NCBI GenBank assembly: GCA_022432975.1
Contig: CM039508.1
Location: 25,493,999 to 25,557,998, forward strand
Source of the DNA: Begonia masoniana
Taxonomy: Eukaryota; Streptophyta; Magnoliopsida; Cucurbitales; Begoniaceae
Length of the DNA: 64,000 nt
Reading direction: 5' to 3'
Shown: positions 12,481-23,790 of the stretch, one piece after another
Position numbering within the stretch: the first letter of the stretch is position 1
Layout of the letters: each line of letters begins with the position of its first letter
The notes under the pieces: generated by a model
The model's input: the letters and a program-made list of their open reading frames with translations, nothing else
Told to the model about the DNA's origin: nothing
Database searches by the model: none
Position numbers and translations under genes: made by a program

Positions 12481-13630
12481 CTTTTGTCGTTTAGTGATTG
12501 GCAGATGTTGTAACACCCGAGATTTTTTTTAAGAAGGAAAATTGGAGAGAAAATAAAATGATAAGATAATTGTTTAATAAATAGGTTATTTTAATTAGTT
12601 TAAAAGAAAAGTGAAGTTTCTAATTTAAGTTCGGGTCCTAGTGAACTTAAGCCGGCGGTTATAATTTAAGAATGAGAGTTAACGAAATTTGAAATGGTCG
12701 AAAGTACGGTAGGGCATAATGGTAATTTCATTTTATTAATGCTATTATGATTATTATTATTATTAATTAATTTTTATAAAAAAAAATAAATGAACGACAG
12801 AATGGCCGAAGCCATTCTGTCGTCGAGTCGTGCGAGGAGAACAGGGGAGAGGGTAGGGCGACGAGGGGGCGACGATCGCTGACCAAGACCGCCGCCGATT
12901 TCCAGCGTTTTCCGGCCAGACCACGTCGGCGATGCCAGGGCTGCAATTTCCGACCGTCTTCGCGCACAAACCGAACAGGTAAGCCCTTTGTTCCCCTGTT
13001 TTCGGTTCTGTTGTGGCCTAGGGTGGGGAGCGAGTTTAAGCTCCGATCACCGGTTGTTTTTGGCTGCCCTTAGTGTCTCATTTCCGAGCTCAACGCCGGC
13101 AAAGATTGCCGAGCAACAGGGAGCTCGGATTAAGCCAAAATCTGAGAACCCCTTTCTCTGAGCTTCGGGTTTCTTGTGTGAAACCTTTATTTTTGGTTAG
13201 TTTATGTTAATTAGGTATGAAGGGGATTGATTGGTGAGAAAATTGGTGTGAATTGATGGAAAACCGAAAAGGCAAAAATTTACGGGTTAGGGCAGATTCA
13301 GGTTTTGCTGTATTTGACCTAGTTACGGTCGTTTGTTTTAAAATTCCTTTTGGCAGATTAATATAGGTTATGAGAGGAGTACGTGGCCGCTGGAATCGTT
13401 TGATTCCGATATCCGACGCGAAAGTTACGCGCGTTTGAAATTCGGGTTGGTTTTTACCGAACCCAAATTGGTTGCCCATTTAGTTAGATTTTAGTTGGAT
13501 TAGGCTAGAAATAGTAGTTTGAGAGTAATTGGGGAATGTAGGATTGATTGTAATGAAGTTTGACTATTTGTCGTAGGTCGAGCTGTAGCTGGAGAGGGAA
13601 CCGAGAATTCTCAGCGGGCTAGGACGCCAG

Positions 13631-16600
13631 GTAAGTAGGAGACGTTTGTTTTGCCTTCGGGCCTACACCACGGAACGGTAGGATTTATTTTGTTGTTTGT
13701 TGTTTGGCTGACTTCTTTTTGGTTAAGCCTTGTTGGTTGTTTGTGGTTTGATGTTTGATTGTCTTCTTTTTGGTTAAGCCTTGTTGGTTGTTAGAGATGT
13801 ACGCTTGTGTCTCGAAAGAGATGTACGCTTTGTGTCTCGAAGAGATGTACGCTTTGTGTCTCGAAGAGATGTACGCTTTGTGTCTCGAAGAGATGTACGC
13901 TTGGTGTCTCGAAAGAGATGTACGCTTGGTGTCTCGAAGAGATGTACGCTTGGTGTCTCGTAAGAGATGTACGCTTGTGTCTCGAAAGAGATGTACGCTT
14001 TGTGTCTCGAAAGAGATGTACGCTTTGTGTCTCGAAAGAGATGTACGCTTGGTGTCTCGAAAGAGATGTACGCTTTGTGTCTCGCAAGAGATGTACGCTT
14101 GGTGTCTCGAAAGAGATGTACGCTTGGTGTCTCGAAAGAGATGTACGCTTGGTGTCTCGTAAGAGATGTACGCTTGGTGTCTCGTAAGAGATGTACGCTT
14201 TGTGTCTCGAAGAGATGTACGCTTGTGTCTCGAAAGAGATGTACGCTTGTGTCTCGAAAGAGATGTACGCTTGTGTCTCGAAAGAGATGTACGCTTGTGT
14301 CTCGAAAGAGATGTACGCTTGGTGTCTCGTAAGAGATGTACGCTTGTGTCTCGAAAGAGATGTACGCTTTGTGTCTCGAAAGAGATGTACGCTTGGTGTC
14401 TCGTAAGAGATGTACGCTTGTGTCTCGAAAGAGATGTACGCTTTGTGTCTCGAAAGAGATGTACGCTTTGTGTCTCGAAAGAGATGTACGCTTGGTGTCT
14501 CGAAAGAGATGTACGCTTGGTGTCTCGTAAGAGATGTACGCTTGGTGTCTCGAAAGAGATGTACGCTTGGTGTCTCGTAAGAGATGTACGCTTGTGTCTC
14601 GAAAGAGATGTACGCTTGTGTCTCGAAAGAGATGTACGCTTGGTGTCTCGTAAGAGATGTACGCTTGGTGTCTCGTAAGAGATGTACGCTTGTGTCTCGA
14701 AAGAGATGTACGCTTGGTGTCTCGAAAGAGATGTACGCTTGGTGTCTCGTAAGAGATGTACGCTTGGTGTCTCGAAAGAGATGTACGCTTGGTGTCTCGA
14801 AAGAGATGTACGCTTTGTGTCTCGAAAGAGATGTACGCTTGTGTCTCGAAAGAGATGTACGCTTGTGTCTCGAAAGAGATGTACGCTTGGTGTCTCGAAA
14901 GAGATGTACGCTTGGTGTCTCGTAAGAGATGTACGCTTGGTGTCTCGAAAGAGATGTACGCTTGTGTCTCGAAAGAGATGTACGCTTGGTGTCTCGAAAG
15001 AGATGTACGCTTGTGTCTCGAAAGAGATGTACGCTTTGTGTCTCGAAGAGATGTACGCTTGTGTCTCGAAAGAGATGTACGCTTGTGTCTCGAAAGAGAT
15101 GTACGCTTGTGTCTCGAAAGAGATGTACGCTTGGTGTCTCGTAAGAGATGTACGCTTGGTGTCTCGTAAGAGATGTACGCTTGTGTCTCGAAAGAGATGT
15201 ACGCTTTGTGTCTCGAAAGAGATGTACGCTTGGTGTCTCGTAAGAGATGTACGCTTGGTGTCTCGTAAGAGATGTACGCTTTGTGTCTCGAAAGAGATGT
15301 ACGCTTGGTGTCTCGAAAGAGATGTACGCTTGGTGTCTCGTAAGAGATGTACGCTTGGTGTCTCGTAAGAGATGTACGCTTGGTGTCTCGAAAGAGATGT
15401 ACGCTTGGTGTCTCGTAAGAGATGTACGCTTTGTGTCTCGCAAGAGATGTACGCTTGGTGTCTCGAAAGAGATGTACGCTTGTGTCTCGAAAGAGATGTA
15501 CGCTTGGTGTCTCGTAAGAGATGTACGCTTGGTGTCTCGTAAGAGATGTACGCTTTGTGTCTCGAAAGAGATGTACGCTTGGTGTCTCGAAAGAGATGTA
15601 CGCTTGGTGTCTCGTAAGAGATGTACGCTTGGTGTCTCGTAAGAGATGTACGCTTGGTGTCTCGTAAGAGATGTACGCTTGGTGTCTCGTAAGAGATGTA
15701 CGCTTTGTGTCTCGCAAGAGATGTACGCTTGGTGTCTCGTAAGAGATGTACGCTTGTGTCTCGAAAGAGATGTACGCTTGGTGTCTCGTAAGAGATGTAC
15801 GCTTTGTGTCTCGAAAGAGATGTACGCTTGGTGTCTCGAAAGAGATGTACGCTTGGTGTCTCGAAAGAGATGTACGCTTGGTGTCTCGTAAGAGATGTAC
15901 GCTTGGTGTCTCGAAAGAGATGTACGCTTTGTGTCTCGAAAGAGATGTACGCTTGGTGTCTCGTAAGAGATGTACGCTTGTGTCTCGAAAGAGATGTACG
16001 CTTGGTGTCTCGTAAGAGATGTACGCTTTGTGTCTCGCAAGAGATGTACGCTTGGTGTCTCGAAGAGATGTACGCTTTGTGTCTCGAAAGAGATGTACGC
16101 TTGGTGTCTCGTAAGAGATGTACGCTTTGTGTCTCGAAAGAGATGTACGCTTGGTGTCTCGAAAGAGATGTACGCTTTGTGTCTCGAAGAGATGTACGCT
16201 TGGTGTCTCGTAAGAGATGTACGCTTTGTGTCTCGAAAGAGATGTACGCTTGGTGTCTCGAAAGAGATGTACGCTTGTGTCTCGTAAGAGATGTACGCTT
16301 TGTGTCTCGAAAGAGATGTACGCTTGGTGTCTCGAAAGAGATGTACGCTTGGTGTCTCGTAAGAGATGTACGCTTTGTGTCTCGCAAGAGATGTACGCTT
16401 GGTGTCTCGTAAGAGATGTACGCTTGTGTCTCGAAAGAGATGTACGCTTTGTGTCTCGAAAGAGATGTACGCTTGGTGTCTCGTAAGAGATGTACGCTTG
16501 TGTCTCGAAAGAGATGTACGCTTTGTGTCTCGAAAGAGATGTACGCTTGGTGTCTCGAAAGAGATGTACGCTTGGTGTCTCGAAAGAGATGTACGCTTGG

Positions 16601-17351
16601 TGTCTCGAAAGAGATGTACGCTTGGTGTCTCGAAAGAGATGTACGCTTGGTGTCTCGAAAGAGATGTACGCTTGGTGTCTCGAAAGAGATGTACGCTTGG
16701 TGTCTCGAAAGAGATGTACGCTTGGTGTCTCGAAAGAGATGTACGCTTGGTGTCTCGAAAGAGATGTACGCTTGGTGTCTCGAAAGAGATGTACGCTTGG
16801 TGTCTCGAAAGAGATGTACGCTTGGTGTCTCGAAAGAGATGTACGCTTGGTGTCTCGAAAGAGATGTACGCTTGGTGTCTCGAAAGAGATGTACGCTTGG
16901 TGTCTCGAAAGAGATGTACGCTTGGTGTCTCGAAAGAGATGTACGCTTGGTGTCTCGAAAGAGATGTACGCTTGGTGTCTCGAAAGAGATGTACGCTTGG
17001 TGTCTCGAAAGAGATGTACGCTTGGTGTCTCGAAAGAGATGTACGCTTGGTGTCTCGAAAGAGATGTACGCTTGGTGTCTCGAAAGAGATGTACGCTTGG
17101 TGTCTCGAAAGAGATGTACGCTTGGTGTCTCGAAAGAGATGTACGCTTGGTGTCTCGAAAGAGATGTACGCTTGGTGTCTCGAAAGAGATGTACGCTTGG
17201 TGTCTCGAAAGAGATGTACGCTTGGTGTCTCGAAAGAGATGTACGCTTGGTGTCTCGAAAGAGATGTACGCTTGGTGTCTCGAAAGAGATGTATCCCTAC
17301 TTGCTAAGCGTAAGCTTACGTGTGTGTGTGTGTGTGTGTTCTGTGGTGTAG
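13631..17351 (+). other. predicted intron within the solo LTR, containing the array
   Basis: Donor CCAG/GTAAGT at 13631, hairpin GCCTTCGGGC at 13653-13662 with CTACACC after it, CTTGCTAAGCGTAAGCTTAC at about 17300, and acceptor GTGTAG/GTG at 17351. The spacing is 3721 bp because the minisatellite lies inside. Splicing is inferred. Confidence 0.45.
13794..17292 (+). repeat. 25-bp minisatellite, about 140 copies
   Basis: Units read GAGATGTACGCTTGGTG followed by TCTCGAAA. Variants are CTTGTG/CTTTGTG/CTTGGTG in the middle and CGAAAG/CGTAAG/CGCAAG/CGAAG at the join, giving 23-25 bp. From 16536 to 17285, 30 units look identical; upstream units mix variants. No stop codon is formed in several frames, so long artificial reading frames run on both strands; I do not consider them genes. 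Confidence 0.98.
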
Positions 17352-18208
17352 GTGTCAACTGGAGTACAGGTTAGAGCTACGAGGAAAGCTAGGATTGGAA
17401 CGCAGTCGTTGATGTACGCTGTATGCCGGTGCGGGCAGTTGTCGGGGCGTCTCGACCATGGTCTTCGGGAGATGTGATTTTTTCTTTTGGCAGTTTATTG
17501 TAAATGTCTGTTTATAGAAATGATGGGAATGTGTAACTTTCTTTTTGGTTGAGGTTTTGAGAGTTATTGCATTGTTGTATATAATCATAGTTAAGGGTGA
17601 TGTGTCGCCCTATACTGTGAATTTTCTTCACTTATGGATGTTAGTAGTATAGTTTCTCTTTTTACTGTTGTTTGGAGATTTCATATGCTGGATAGTTGAG
17701 TATAGATATTCTGGATCTAGTTGAGATTGGACTGTATGCAGGTATTTAGCATTTTGGAGGCGCCATTTTCAGGCGTTACTTTGCCGAAATTTTCGGGAAA
17801 GACGCCGTGGTGCTTAGCAGTTAGGATTAAGGGAAATTAACGAGTCTAGGCTTATTTTAAATTATGTTTTAATGTGGGATTAGTTAGCAAAGTAGCGCTC
17901 CGAGCCAGGGTGGGTTCGGGGGTGTTACAGATGTTGAGTTTTAAATCTATCGGAAGACGTAGAAATAGTTTTGTCTTTTAGTGATCCGTCGATGTGTTCT
18001 GTTTTCTTTTCCCTTTCAACCGTCTTGAATATTTTCACTATTTAGCAAATATTGTTTTTATACGATGATTTTTCGCTGCAAGTTTTAACATTTGAAGAGT
18101 CATATCTTGATTATTGAATGAAATTTTAAATTTTTCTCAAAAGTCATAGTTCGGTTCTGTATTATGAGTAACGAAACGGGTTTATATAATTCGGGGCATT
18201 ACATTAAG

Positions 18209-18640
18209 TGGGCTGAAACTTTCATAAGCTTATGGGCTTTCCTTGTAGACCCATCCTCTCATGGGCTAAATTGATAATGTATGGCCCAATTTCCTCTTTA
18301 ATTGTTCATGGGCTTGTTGCTCTTAAGGCTCATGAGTTTACCAAACATCTATGCCACCAACTAATCCTAACCACACAATCTACCCTTAAATGCCTAATTA
18401 TGCATGACTAAATATAAGGACTAAATGTTTGTACAAATTACATTAAAGGCCATTGTTTGCCAAATTAAAGTTAAACTAAAAATTATGCAATTAGCTCGGT
18501 TACACAATTGATGAAGGGAAGACAAATTCCCTCTTTAAAATTCCAAGCTATAAGTAAACATTTTTCCTACAAAATTCACAAACCAATTAGTAAATAAAAT
18601 AGTCAAAATACATACTTTGGCTTGTGCTTAACGGTTAGGA
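18209..18640 (-). mobile_element. probable continuation of the minus-strand LTR
   Basis: This is the other flank of the chromovirus insertion, so it continues 3418-4134. It is rich in GGGCT/GGCCC words (TGGGCTGAAAC, ATGGGCTTTCC), as is 4100-4120. Its outer end is not identified, and I see no coding sequence. Confidence 0.4.
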
Positions 18641-19080
18641 ATCGTAGGCACATCACTCTTTGAGATTCTCTAGCTTTTTCCTAATCTTAAGACACAAGAG
18701 ATCGTCTGACTTGAGCATCTCTTCGTATTTTTTTACAATTCGAGTCATCATGGTCTTTCGAATCATCTCGAACATTGTCAGAATCGGTTTGTCCCTGGCC
18801 GGCAATATAGCTGAATTGAAAGACTCACATAAATTGTTCAAACCCAAGTCGCACTTAGGAATTAGCGAAAACGCATTAGTAGCCCAACTGCTAGGCGGTG
18901 TTCGTCGAAGCCATGCATGGACATCCAGGTTTAGCTCATGCACTTTCCTCATTGCTATCTCAAAATATTCCCCTATGGTTTCCCTTGCCGCAGTCCACAT
19001 AGCATCTCTATATGCTATGCCCCAAAAGCGTCCTTTGAAGTTTGCATACATATGTCTTTGGCAAAATAACCAGTAACCAG
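18641..19080 (-). pseudogene. MULE transposase C-terminal fragment
   Basis: Read on the minus strand from about 19080, the frame gives MYANFKGRFWG, then AWLRRTPPSSWATNAFS, KCDLGLNNLCESFNS and ARDKPILTMFEMIRK. These are the order and motifs of the region downstream of the DDE core in plant Mutator-like transposases. It ends at a stop near 18650 and is cut near 19080, so the catalytic core and zinc finger are missing. The open frame is 132 codons. It is a remnant, unrelated in position to the MULE at 43980-52875. Confidence 0.8.
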
Positions 19081-19612
19081 GTCATGATTCCTTGTCCTCT
19101 CTGATTGTATGGGATCATTAGATACTCGTTTGAAGTAGAGTTGAAAACATATATTATGCTGTTTAGAAAATTTATTTGAACTTGGTTGAGTTCATATCCT
19201 GCAGGGAATTAAATTAGTATTTGTGATATTCTTTTTTGTGCATAGATAGTGGTGGAAATGAAGTAGCGTCATAACTTATAACCTGTATAAGACTAGTGGA
19301 ATCTTGGAATGTGTATGTAGGCATGTTATATAAGGTCCTAATTAATTTTCCTATAAGTGGAGTATGTAAGCTGTGTAATTTGGGACAAATAACAACTTTT
19401 TAGATCCAAGTAGTGCAAACATAAAGTATAAGTAACGATTGTATGATTGCTATTTTTATTGTCGTATAGTCTTTATTGTAGTGATGACTAATCTACAAAG
19501 TTCAACCGTCTCTTATACGAAGATTGAACTTGAAATTTTTGAATGCAGACTGGGTTTTGCTAGAACTGTCAACAGACGTTACATGATTGTGTGCCACTGA
19601 AGTATCGAATGC

Positions 19613-20553
19613 TGTTGGGAAAAACAACGAAACTTCGGCGGGAACGATAATGATTTTTAGGGTCCCTCCTTAATGACGAAGGACCCATGCAATAAATGGA
19701 GGTTGTCTCCAATAATTGCAAATGGATACAATGTCTCCATTGGCTGCGCTGCAAAGGAAGAAGTCTTCCTTTGCAGGCGCCTACATTCCTCATAAATGAG
19801 GAAGGTGTCTTGTAAAGGAAGAAGTCTTCCTTTGCAGGCGTCATGTCTGCATGAGCCCTCTATAAATAGAGGCTTCAAAAACATCCTGAAAAATGTAGAT
19901 CCTAAGTGAATCCAAAGAGAAGTGAAATCTTCTATCTAAGAGAGAAGAAGAAAATCACTTTTGAGTGAAGAAGAAAAGAAATATAGTGAGGATTATTTTT
20001 TGGATGGAGAAAAAAGAAAGAGTCTCAGAGAAAAATAGGTGTGATACGTTTGAGTACGGTAAGAGTGGTGATTTATCTTAGTAAATATTTTCTAGGATAT
20101 TCATATCTAGAAAAATATTGTAAATCCTATTTTTTTTAGTGAGATCTTTCTGGACTTGGTCCATGTGGTTTTTTCCTTATTTGGGTTTTCACGCAAAATT
20201 CTCGGTGTTCATTTTAGCCATTATTTCTCTTACTTTTTGGTCATTATAATTTTACGGCAGTGAAAAAATATTCCATGTATTTTTCAGATCGCATATGCTA
20301 TTGTTTCCCGTACCGCTTGGTTAGTAGTGTAATTGTACTGTGTAAGTAAATTCTGTCTAGGAGACTAGAATTTAAGTGGACCGTTTGTGACCCTCTAGTC
20401 TTTCCTAAGAACTTACTTGGAAAGGTAATTCTGTCTAAGGAGATTGTCAAGAGCATTTTTTCCTAGAAATTATCCTGATCAATATTTTTCACATTTTACA
20501 GTGGTACTATTATTATTATCGTTCCCGCCAAAGTTTCGTTGTTTTTCCCAACA
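19613..20553 (+). mobile_element. copia 5' LTR with an inverted copy of its own end
   Basis: The first 39 bp (TGTTGGGAAAAACAACG...) are the reverse complement of the last 39 bp (20515-20553) with one mismatch. The 3' LTR has the right-hand copy but instead of the left-hand one begins TGTAGGGTCC. TATAAATA at 19861-19868 is the probable promoter. Confidence 0.88.
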
Positions 20554-21897
20554 AGTGGTATCAGAGCGAGGTTATTATGGCGGGAAAGATTGAAATCGAA
20601 AAATTCAACGAAAATAATTTCTTCCAGTGGAAATTAAAAATGAAGACGTTATTGCGGAGAGATGATTGTGCTATGGCCATCGGCGACAGGCCTACAAACG
20701 TTGAAGACGAGAAATTGAACAAATCAGATGGGAATGCATATTCCTCGGATACGAAAGTGATGCATTCGGATATAGGCTTTGGGATCCGATTGACAAGAAG
20801 ATTGTCAGAAGCCGGAATGCATATTCCTCGAATACGGAAGTGATGCATTCGGATATAGACTTTGGGATCCAATTGACAAGAAAATTGTCAAAAGTTGAGA
20901 TGTTGTCTTCTTTGAAGATCAGACCATTCAAGACAAGAAGAAAGATATCACTGATGAACATCTAGTAAAAGTTGGTATGGAGAAATCAACTTTTGACGAT
21001 GGAGATGCTGGAGAATCCAGTGATCAAGCAACTATTGATGTTGTCCATGGAGAAACAGAGACTTCTCCTGAACTAGTTGCAGAACTAGAGTTAAAAAAGG
21101 TCAACAAGAGATCGTTGATCATCAAGAAAATACTCTGTAAACGAGTATGTGATGATCACTGATGGCGATGAATCTGAGTGCTATGAGGAAACTATGAAGC
21201 ATCAACAAAAGATGAACTGGTTAGATGCGATGCAAGATGAGATGAGATCATTGCATGAGAACCATACTTATGAATTGGTTCAGCTTCCAAATGAGAGAAA
21301 GGCACCGAAGACCCAATGGATTCTACAGTGACAGATAATAAGGCTAGGAATTTTTTAAATTCACCTTCTAAGAGAAAGATTAAAAAGACTCTGAAGAAGT
21401 CAAGTTCTCAGGTAAAATTCAAGTTGGGATATGAGAGTATATCAGAGCCGGTGAGTCAGCCTATTATAGATGTTTCAGTTTCACGTCAGAATGATATCGT
21501 CAAAGGCAGAATCATGTGGAAAATTAAAGCTCCGAGGCGATATGATGAAACAGTGAGTTATGTGTTGAATGTGTTCGAAGGTAACAATTCTTGTGTGAGG
21601 TCTTCAACATGTTCAAATGCAGTTTGGTGCAACAACTCTAATAGCTCAGTGGTGGCCAGAGCGCTATTCATCTCTCCAAGAATTCTTCATTTCATTCGAG
21701 GTCCAAACATATTGATGTGAAGTATCATTGGGTTCGAGACTTGCTCGAGACGAAGCAGTTGCACTTGAAGTAAGTGCACGCCAGTGAGAGCATACTGGAT
21801 ATGTTGACGAAGGCTTTGCCAAAGGAGAAGCTCGAGGCCTGTCGACAAAGAACGAGTTTTGTTAGATATTCCTCATCATAAGTCGGGAGGGGCACTT

Positions 21898-22802
21898 TGT
21901 AGGGTCCTTCCTTAATGATGAGGGACCCATGCAATAAATGGAGGTTGTCTCCATTAATTGCAAATGGATACAACGTCTCCATTGGCTGCGCTGCAAAGGA
22001 TGCTTTACAGGCGCCTACCTTCCTCATAAATGAGGAAGGTGTCTCGCAAAGGAAGAAATCTTCCTTTGTAGGCATCCTGTCTGCATGAGCCCTCTATAAA
22101 TAGAGGCTTCAAACAGACGATCGAGCATCCCGAAAATGTAGATCCTAAGTGGATCCGAAGAGAAGTGAAATCTTCTATTTAAGAGAGAAGAAGAAAATCA
22201 CTTCTGAGTGAAGAGAAAGAGAAAGAGAAAGATAGTGAGGATTATTTTTTAGAGGGAGGAAAAAAAAGAGTCTGAGAGAAAAATAGGTGTCGTACATTTG
22301 AATACGGTAAGAGTGGTGATTTATCTTAGTGAATATTTTTTAGGATATTCGATATCTAGAAAAATATTGTAAATCCTATTTTTCATAGTGAGATCTTTCT
22401 AGACTCGGTCCCTGTGGTTTTTTTCTTATTTGGGTTTCCACATAAAATTCTCGGTATTCATTTTAGCCATTATTTCTCTTACTTCTTGACCATTATAATT
22501 TTACGGCAGTGGAAAAATATTTCATGTATTTTTCAGATCATATCTACTATCGTTTCTCGTACCACTTGGTTAATAGTGTAATTGTACTATATAAGTAAGT
22601 TCTGTCTAGGAGACTGGAATTTAAGTGGATCGTTTGTGACCCTCAAACCTTTCCTGAGAACTTACTTGGAAAGGTAATTCTGTCTAAAGAGATTGCCAAG
22701 TGCATTCTTTCCTGGGAATTATCGTGATCAGTACTTTCCACGTTTTACAGTGGTGGTATTATTATTATCGTTCCTGCCGAAGTTTCGTTGTTTTTCCCAA
22801 CA
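21898..22802 (+). mobile_element. copia 3' LTR
   Basis: About 905 bp, starting TGTAGGGTCC after GGGAGGGGCACTT and ending TTTTTCCCAACA. TATAAATA is at 22095-22102. It aligns with 19650-20553 throughout. Confidence 0.88.
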
Positions 22803-22945
22803 AATGCAAGCCTCAGCTGCTTTTGTTAATGCAAATGCTCTTGGAATGGCTTGTGGTCCTGCTCTAGCCGGATGCCTACAAACTAATTTCATGATTTACA
22901 AGATCACGTTTAACGCAGAGACTATGCCGGGATGGGTGGTAATGT

Positions 22946-23320
22946 CCTTCTCTTTTCATCTGCATAGCCTCCATTGTTGCCACTTGCTTTGCCTACAATT
23001 CTATTTAATTTTTCTATTTTTCTCATTCTTTTTTGTTTCTTATTTATTCCCATTATTTTCGGCCTGTACTCATGCTCTATTATTAATAAAATATCAATTA
23101 TGATTTTGTGGTTTGATGCTATGACAAATTTCAAACCATTTAAAATAGTTGAAGTTAATTTATCTCATTTATGTAGTTTTTAACAACTTTACATTTATAT
23201 TCTAATGATGTATGTCTATTATTAGTACAATTGATCTATTAATCATTATAGTTATTAATTTTATTTTGACATTTCTTCTATTTTTTGTGTTGCACTATTA
23301 GAAATAATTTTTTTTTACAG
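22946..23320. other. A/T-rich stretch, likely transporter intron
   Basis: Between the transporter exon and a copia scrap. Short open frames here are T-rich and have no recognisable domain. Confidence 0.3.
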
Positions 23321-23329
23321 ATGTTTGGT

Positions 23330-23790
23330 GACCATCCTCCAAAATTTATGTTGATTATTTCGCTTTTATCTTATTTTTGTTGATTATTTCACCAAATATA
23401 CGTGGTTTTATCCTCTCTAACAAGGAATAATATGTCTCCTCTATTTTGAAACGCTACAAGATCTTAGTTGAAAATTTTTTTCAACGAAAATTATAAACCG
23501 TTTATTTATTTTGATGAATGGGGGAGGGGAGAATTTCAAATCTTAGGTCACAAACTATCGAAATTTGGCATTACATATTAGAAACCGGAATTACATTTTT
23601 GGACTTTTGCCTTCCAATCCTTGTAACAAAATCTTTCAAACAAACAGAAACCTTACAAAATTGAAAGTTTTTGGATGCCTGTGTTACCTATGGCTAAGAC
23701 CCTACACTGCTCATAAACTCCAACCTCGTTCAAAACCATGTATAGCTATTCCCTCCTACATAATGCCTATCAATGCTAAAGTTAACTATA
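23330..23790 (+). pseudogene. copia integrase fragment
   Basis: VDYFTKYTWFYPL appears at about 23380-23420, and LTKLKVFGCLCYLWLRPYTA with HKLQPRSKPC at about 23660-23745. These are the integrase core and the block after it in Ty1/copia polyproteins. Stops and frame slips interrupt it, and no LTRs adjoin. Confidence 0.78.

Larger units (their letters stand above)
12509..17929 (+). mobile_element. solo gypsy LTR (5421 bp) with a giant minisatellite
   Basis: It begins TGTAACACCCGAG and ends GGGTGTTACA, with exact GATGT duplications at 12504-12508 and 17930-17934. No internal region is present, so it is a solo LTR. Its ends and the block at 17340-17460 match the LTR at 531-2909. About 65% of its length is the 25-bp array. 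A two-copy repeat (TTTTTGGTTAAGCCTTGTTG, about 13708 and 13768) precedes the array, and a (GT)n run lies at about 17320-17340. Confidence 0.94.
4135..18203 (+). mobile_element. Ty3/gypsy chromovirus, full length but inactive, with nested solo LTR
   Basis: The parts in order are: 5' LTR 4135-6160, Met-tRNA primer site 6164-6175, gag, protease, reverse transcriptase, RNase H, integrase and C-terminal chromodomain (6317-10754), a degenerate polypurine tract (about 10816-10830), and 3' LTR 10832-12508 plus 17935-18203. Flanking 5-bp duplications TTAAG at 4130-4134 and 18204-18208 match exactly, so both ends are defined. The chromodomain places it among chromoviruses, probably the Tekay/Del branch (inference). 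Several in-frame stops, at least one frameshift and an Asp-to-Asn change in the reverse transcriptase active site make it inactive. The LTRs are similar but the 3' copy lacks about 80-90 bp present at 4314-4404. Confidence 0.93.
10832..18203 (+). mobile_element. chromovirus 3' LTR, split by a nested solo LTR
   Basis: The LTR runs 10832-12508 and resumes after 17934; the inserted solo LTR and one copy of its GATGT duplication account for the gap. Splice-like sites at 11292 and 11771 and hairpin GCCTTCGGGC at 11311-11320 match the 5' LTR. Relative to the 5' LTR it has lost about 80-90 bp (junction near 11013, just after CTGTAGCCGCC). Confidence 0.92.
19613..22802 (+). mobile_element. internally deleted Ty1/copia element
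   Basis: Flanking duplications AATGC at 19608-19612 and 22803-22807 define it. 5' LTR 19613-20553, Met-tRNA primer site TGGTATCAGAGC at 20556-20567, gag start ATG 20577 (KFNENNFFQWKLKMKTLL), then a jump at about 20730 to the end of integrase (FGYRLWDPIDKK in another frame), with an 83-bp tandem duplication (20731-20813, 20814-20896). A piece of the reverse transcriptase N-terminus follows (NWLDAMQDEMRSLHENHTYE, about 21217-21276), then the RNase H end (KHIDVKYHWVRDLLETKQLH, about 21708-21767), a G-rich tract and the 3' LTR at about 21898-22802. Most of pol is missing, so it is non-autonomous. Confidence 0.92.
19548..22945 (+). pseudogene. exon of an SPX-MFS vacuolar phosphate transporter (PHT5-like), broken by a copia element
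   Basis: After the copia insertion the frame reads [18 protein letters not shown], then [11 protein letters not shown] and TMPGWV, which I recognise from PHT5/VPT1-type transporters (SPX domain plus major-facilitator domain, vacuolar phosphate import). The 5' part of the exon lies at 19548-19612 (FARTVNRRY) after an AG acceptor. One frame slip occurs before the insertion. The copia element with AATGC duplications divides the exon. A donor-like GTGGTAATG follows near 22937. No other exon is seen in this window, so this is a remnant. Confidence 0.75.

Noticed and set aside
13794..17292. CRISPR-like appearance (short regular repeats)
   Set aside because: Repeats abut with no unique spacers, lie in a plant LTR, and have no cas genes nearby.
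13685..17358. Very long open frames (up to about 1194 codons, minus; several on plus) across the 25-bp array
   Set aside because: The 25-bp unit shifts frame every copy and contains no stop, so frames stay open by chance on both strands. They start or end in non-coding LTR sequence.
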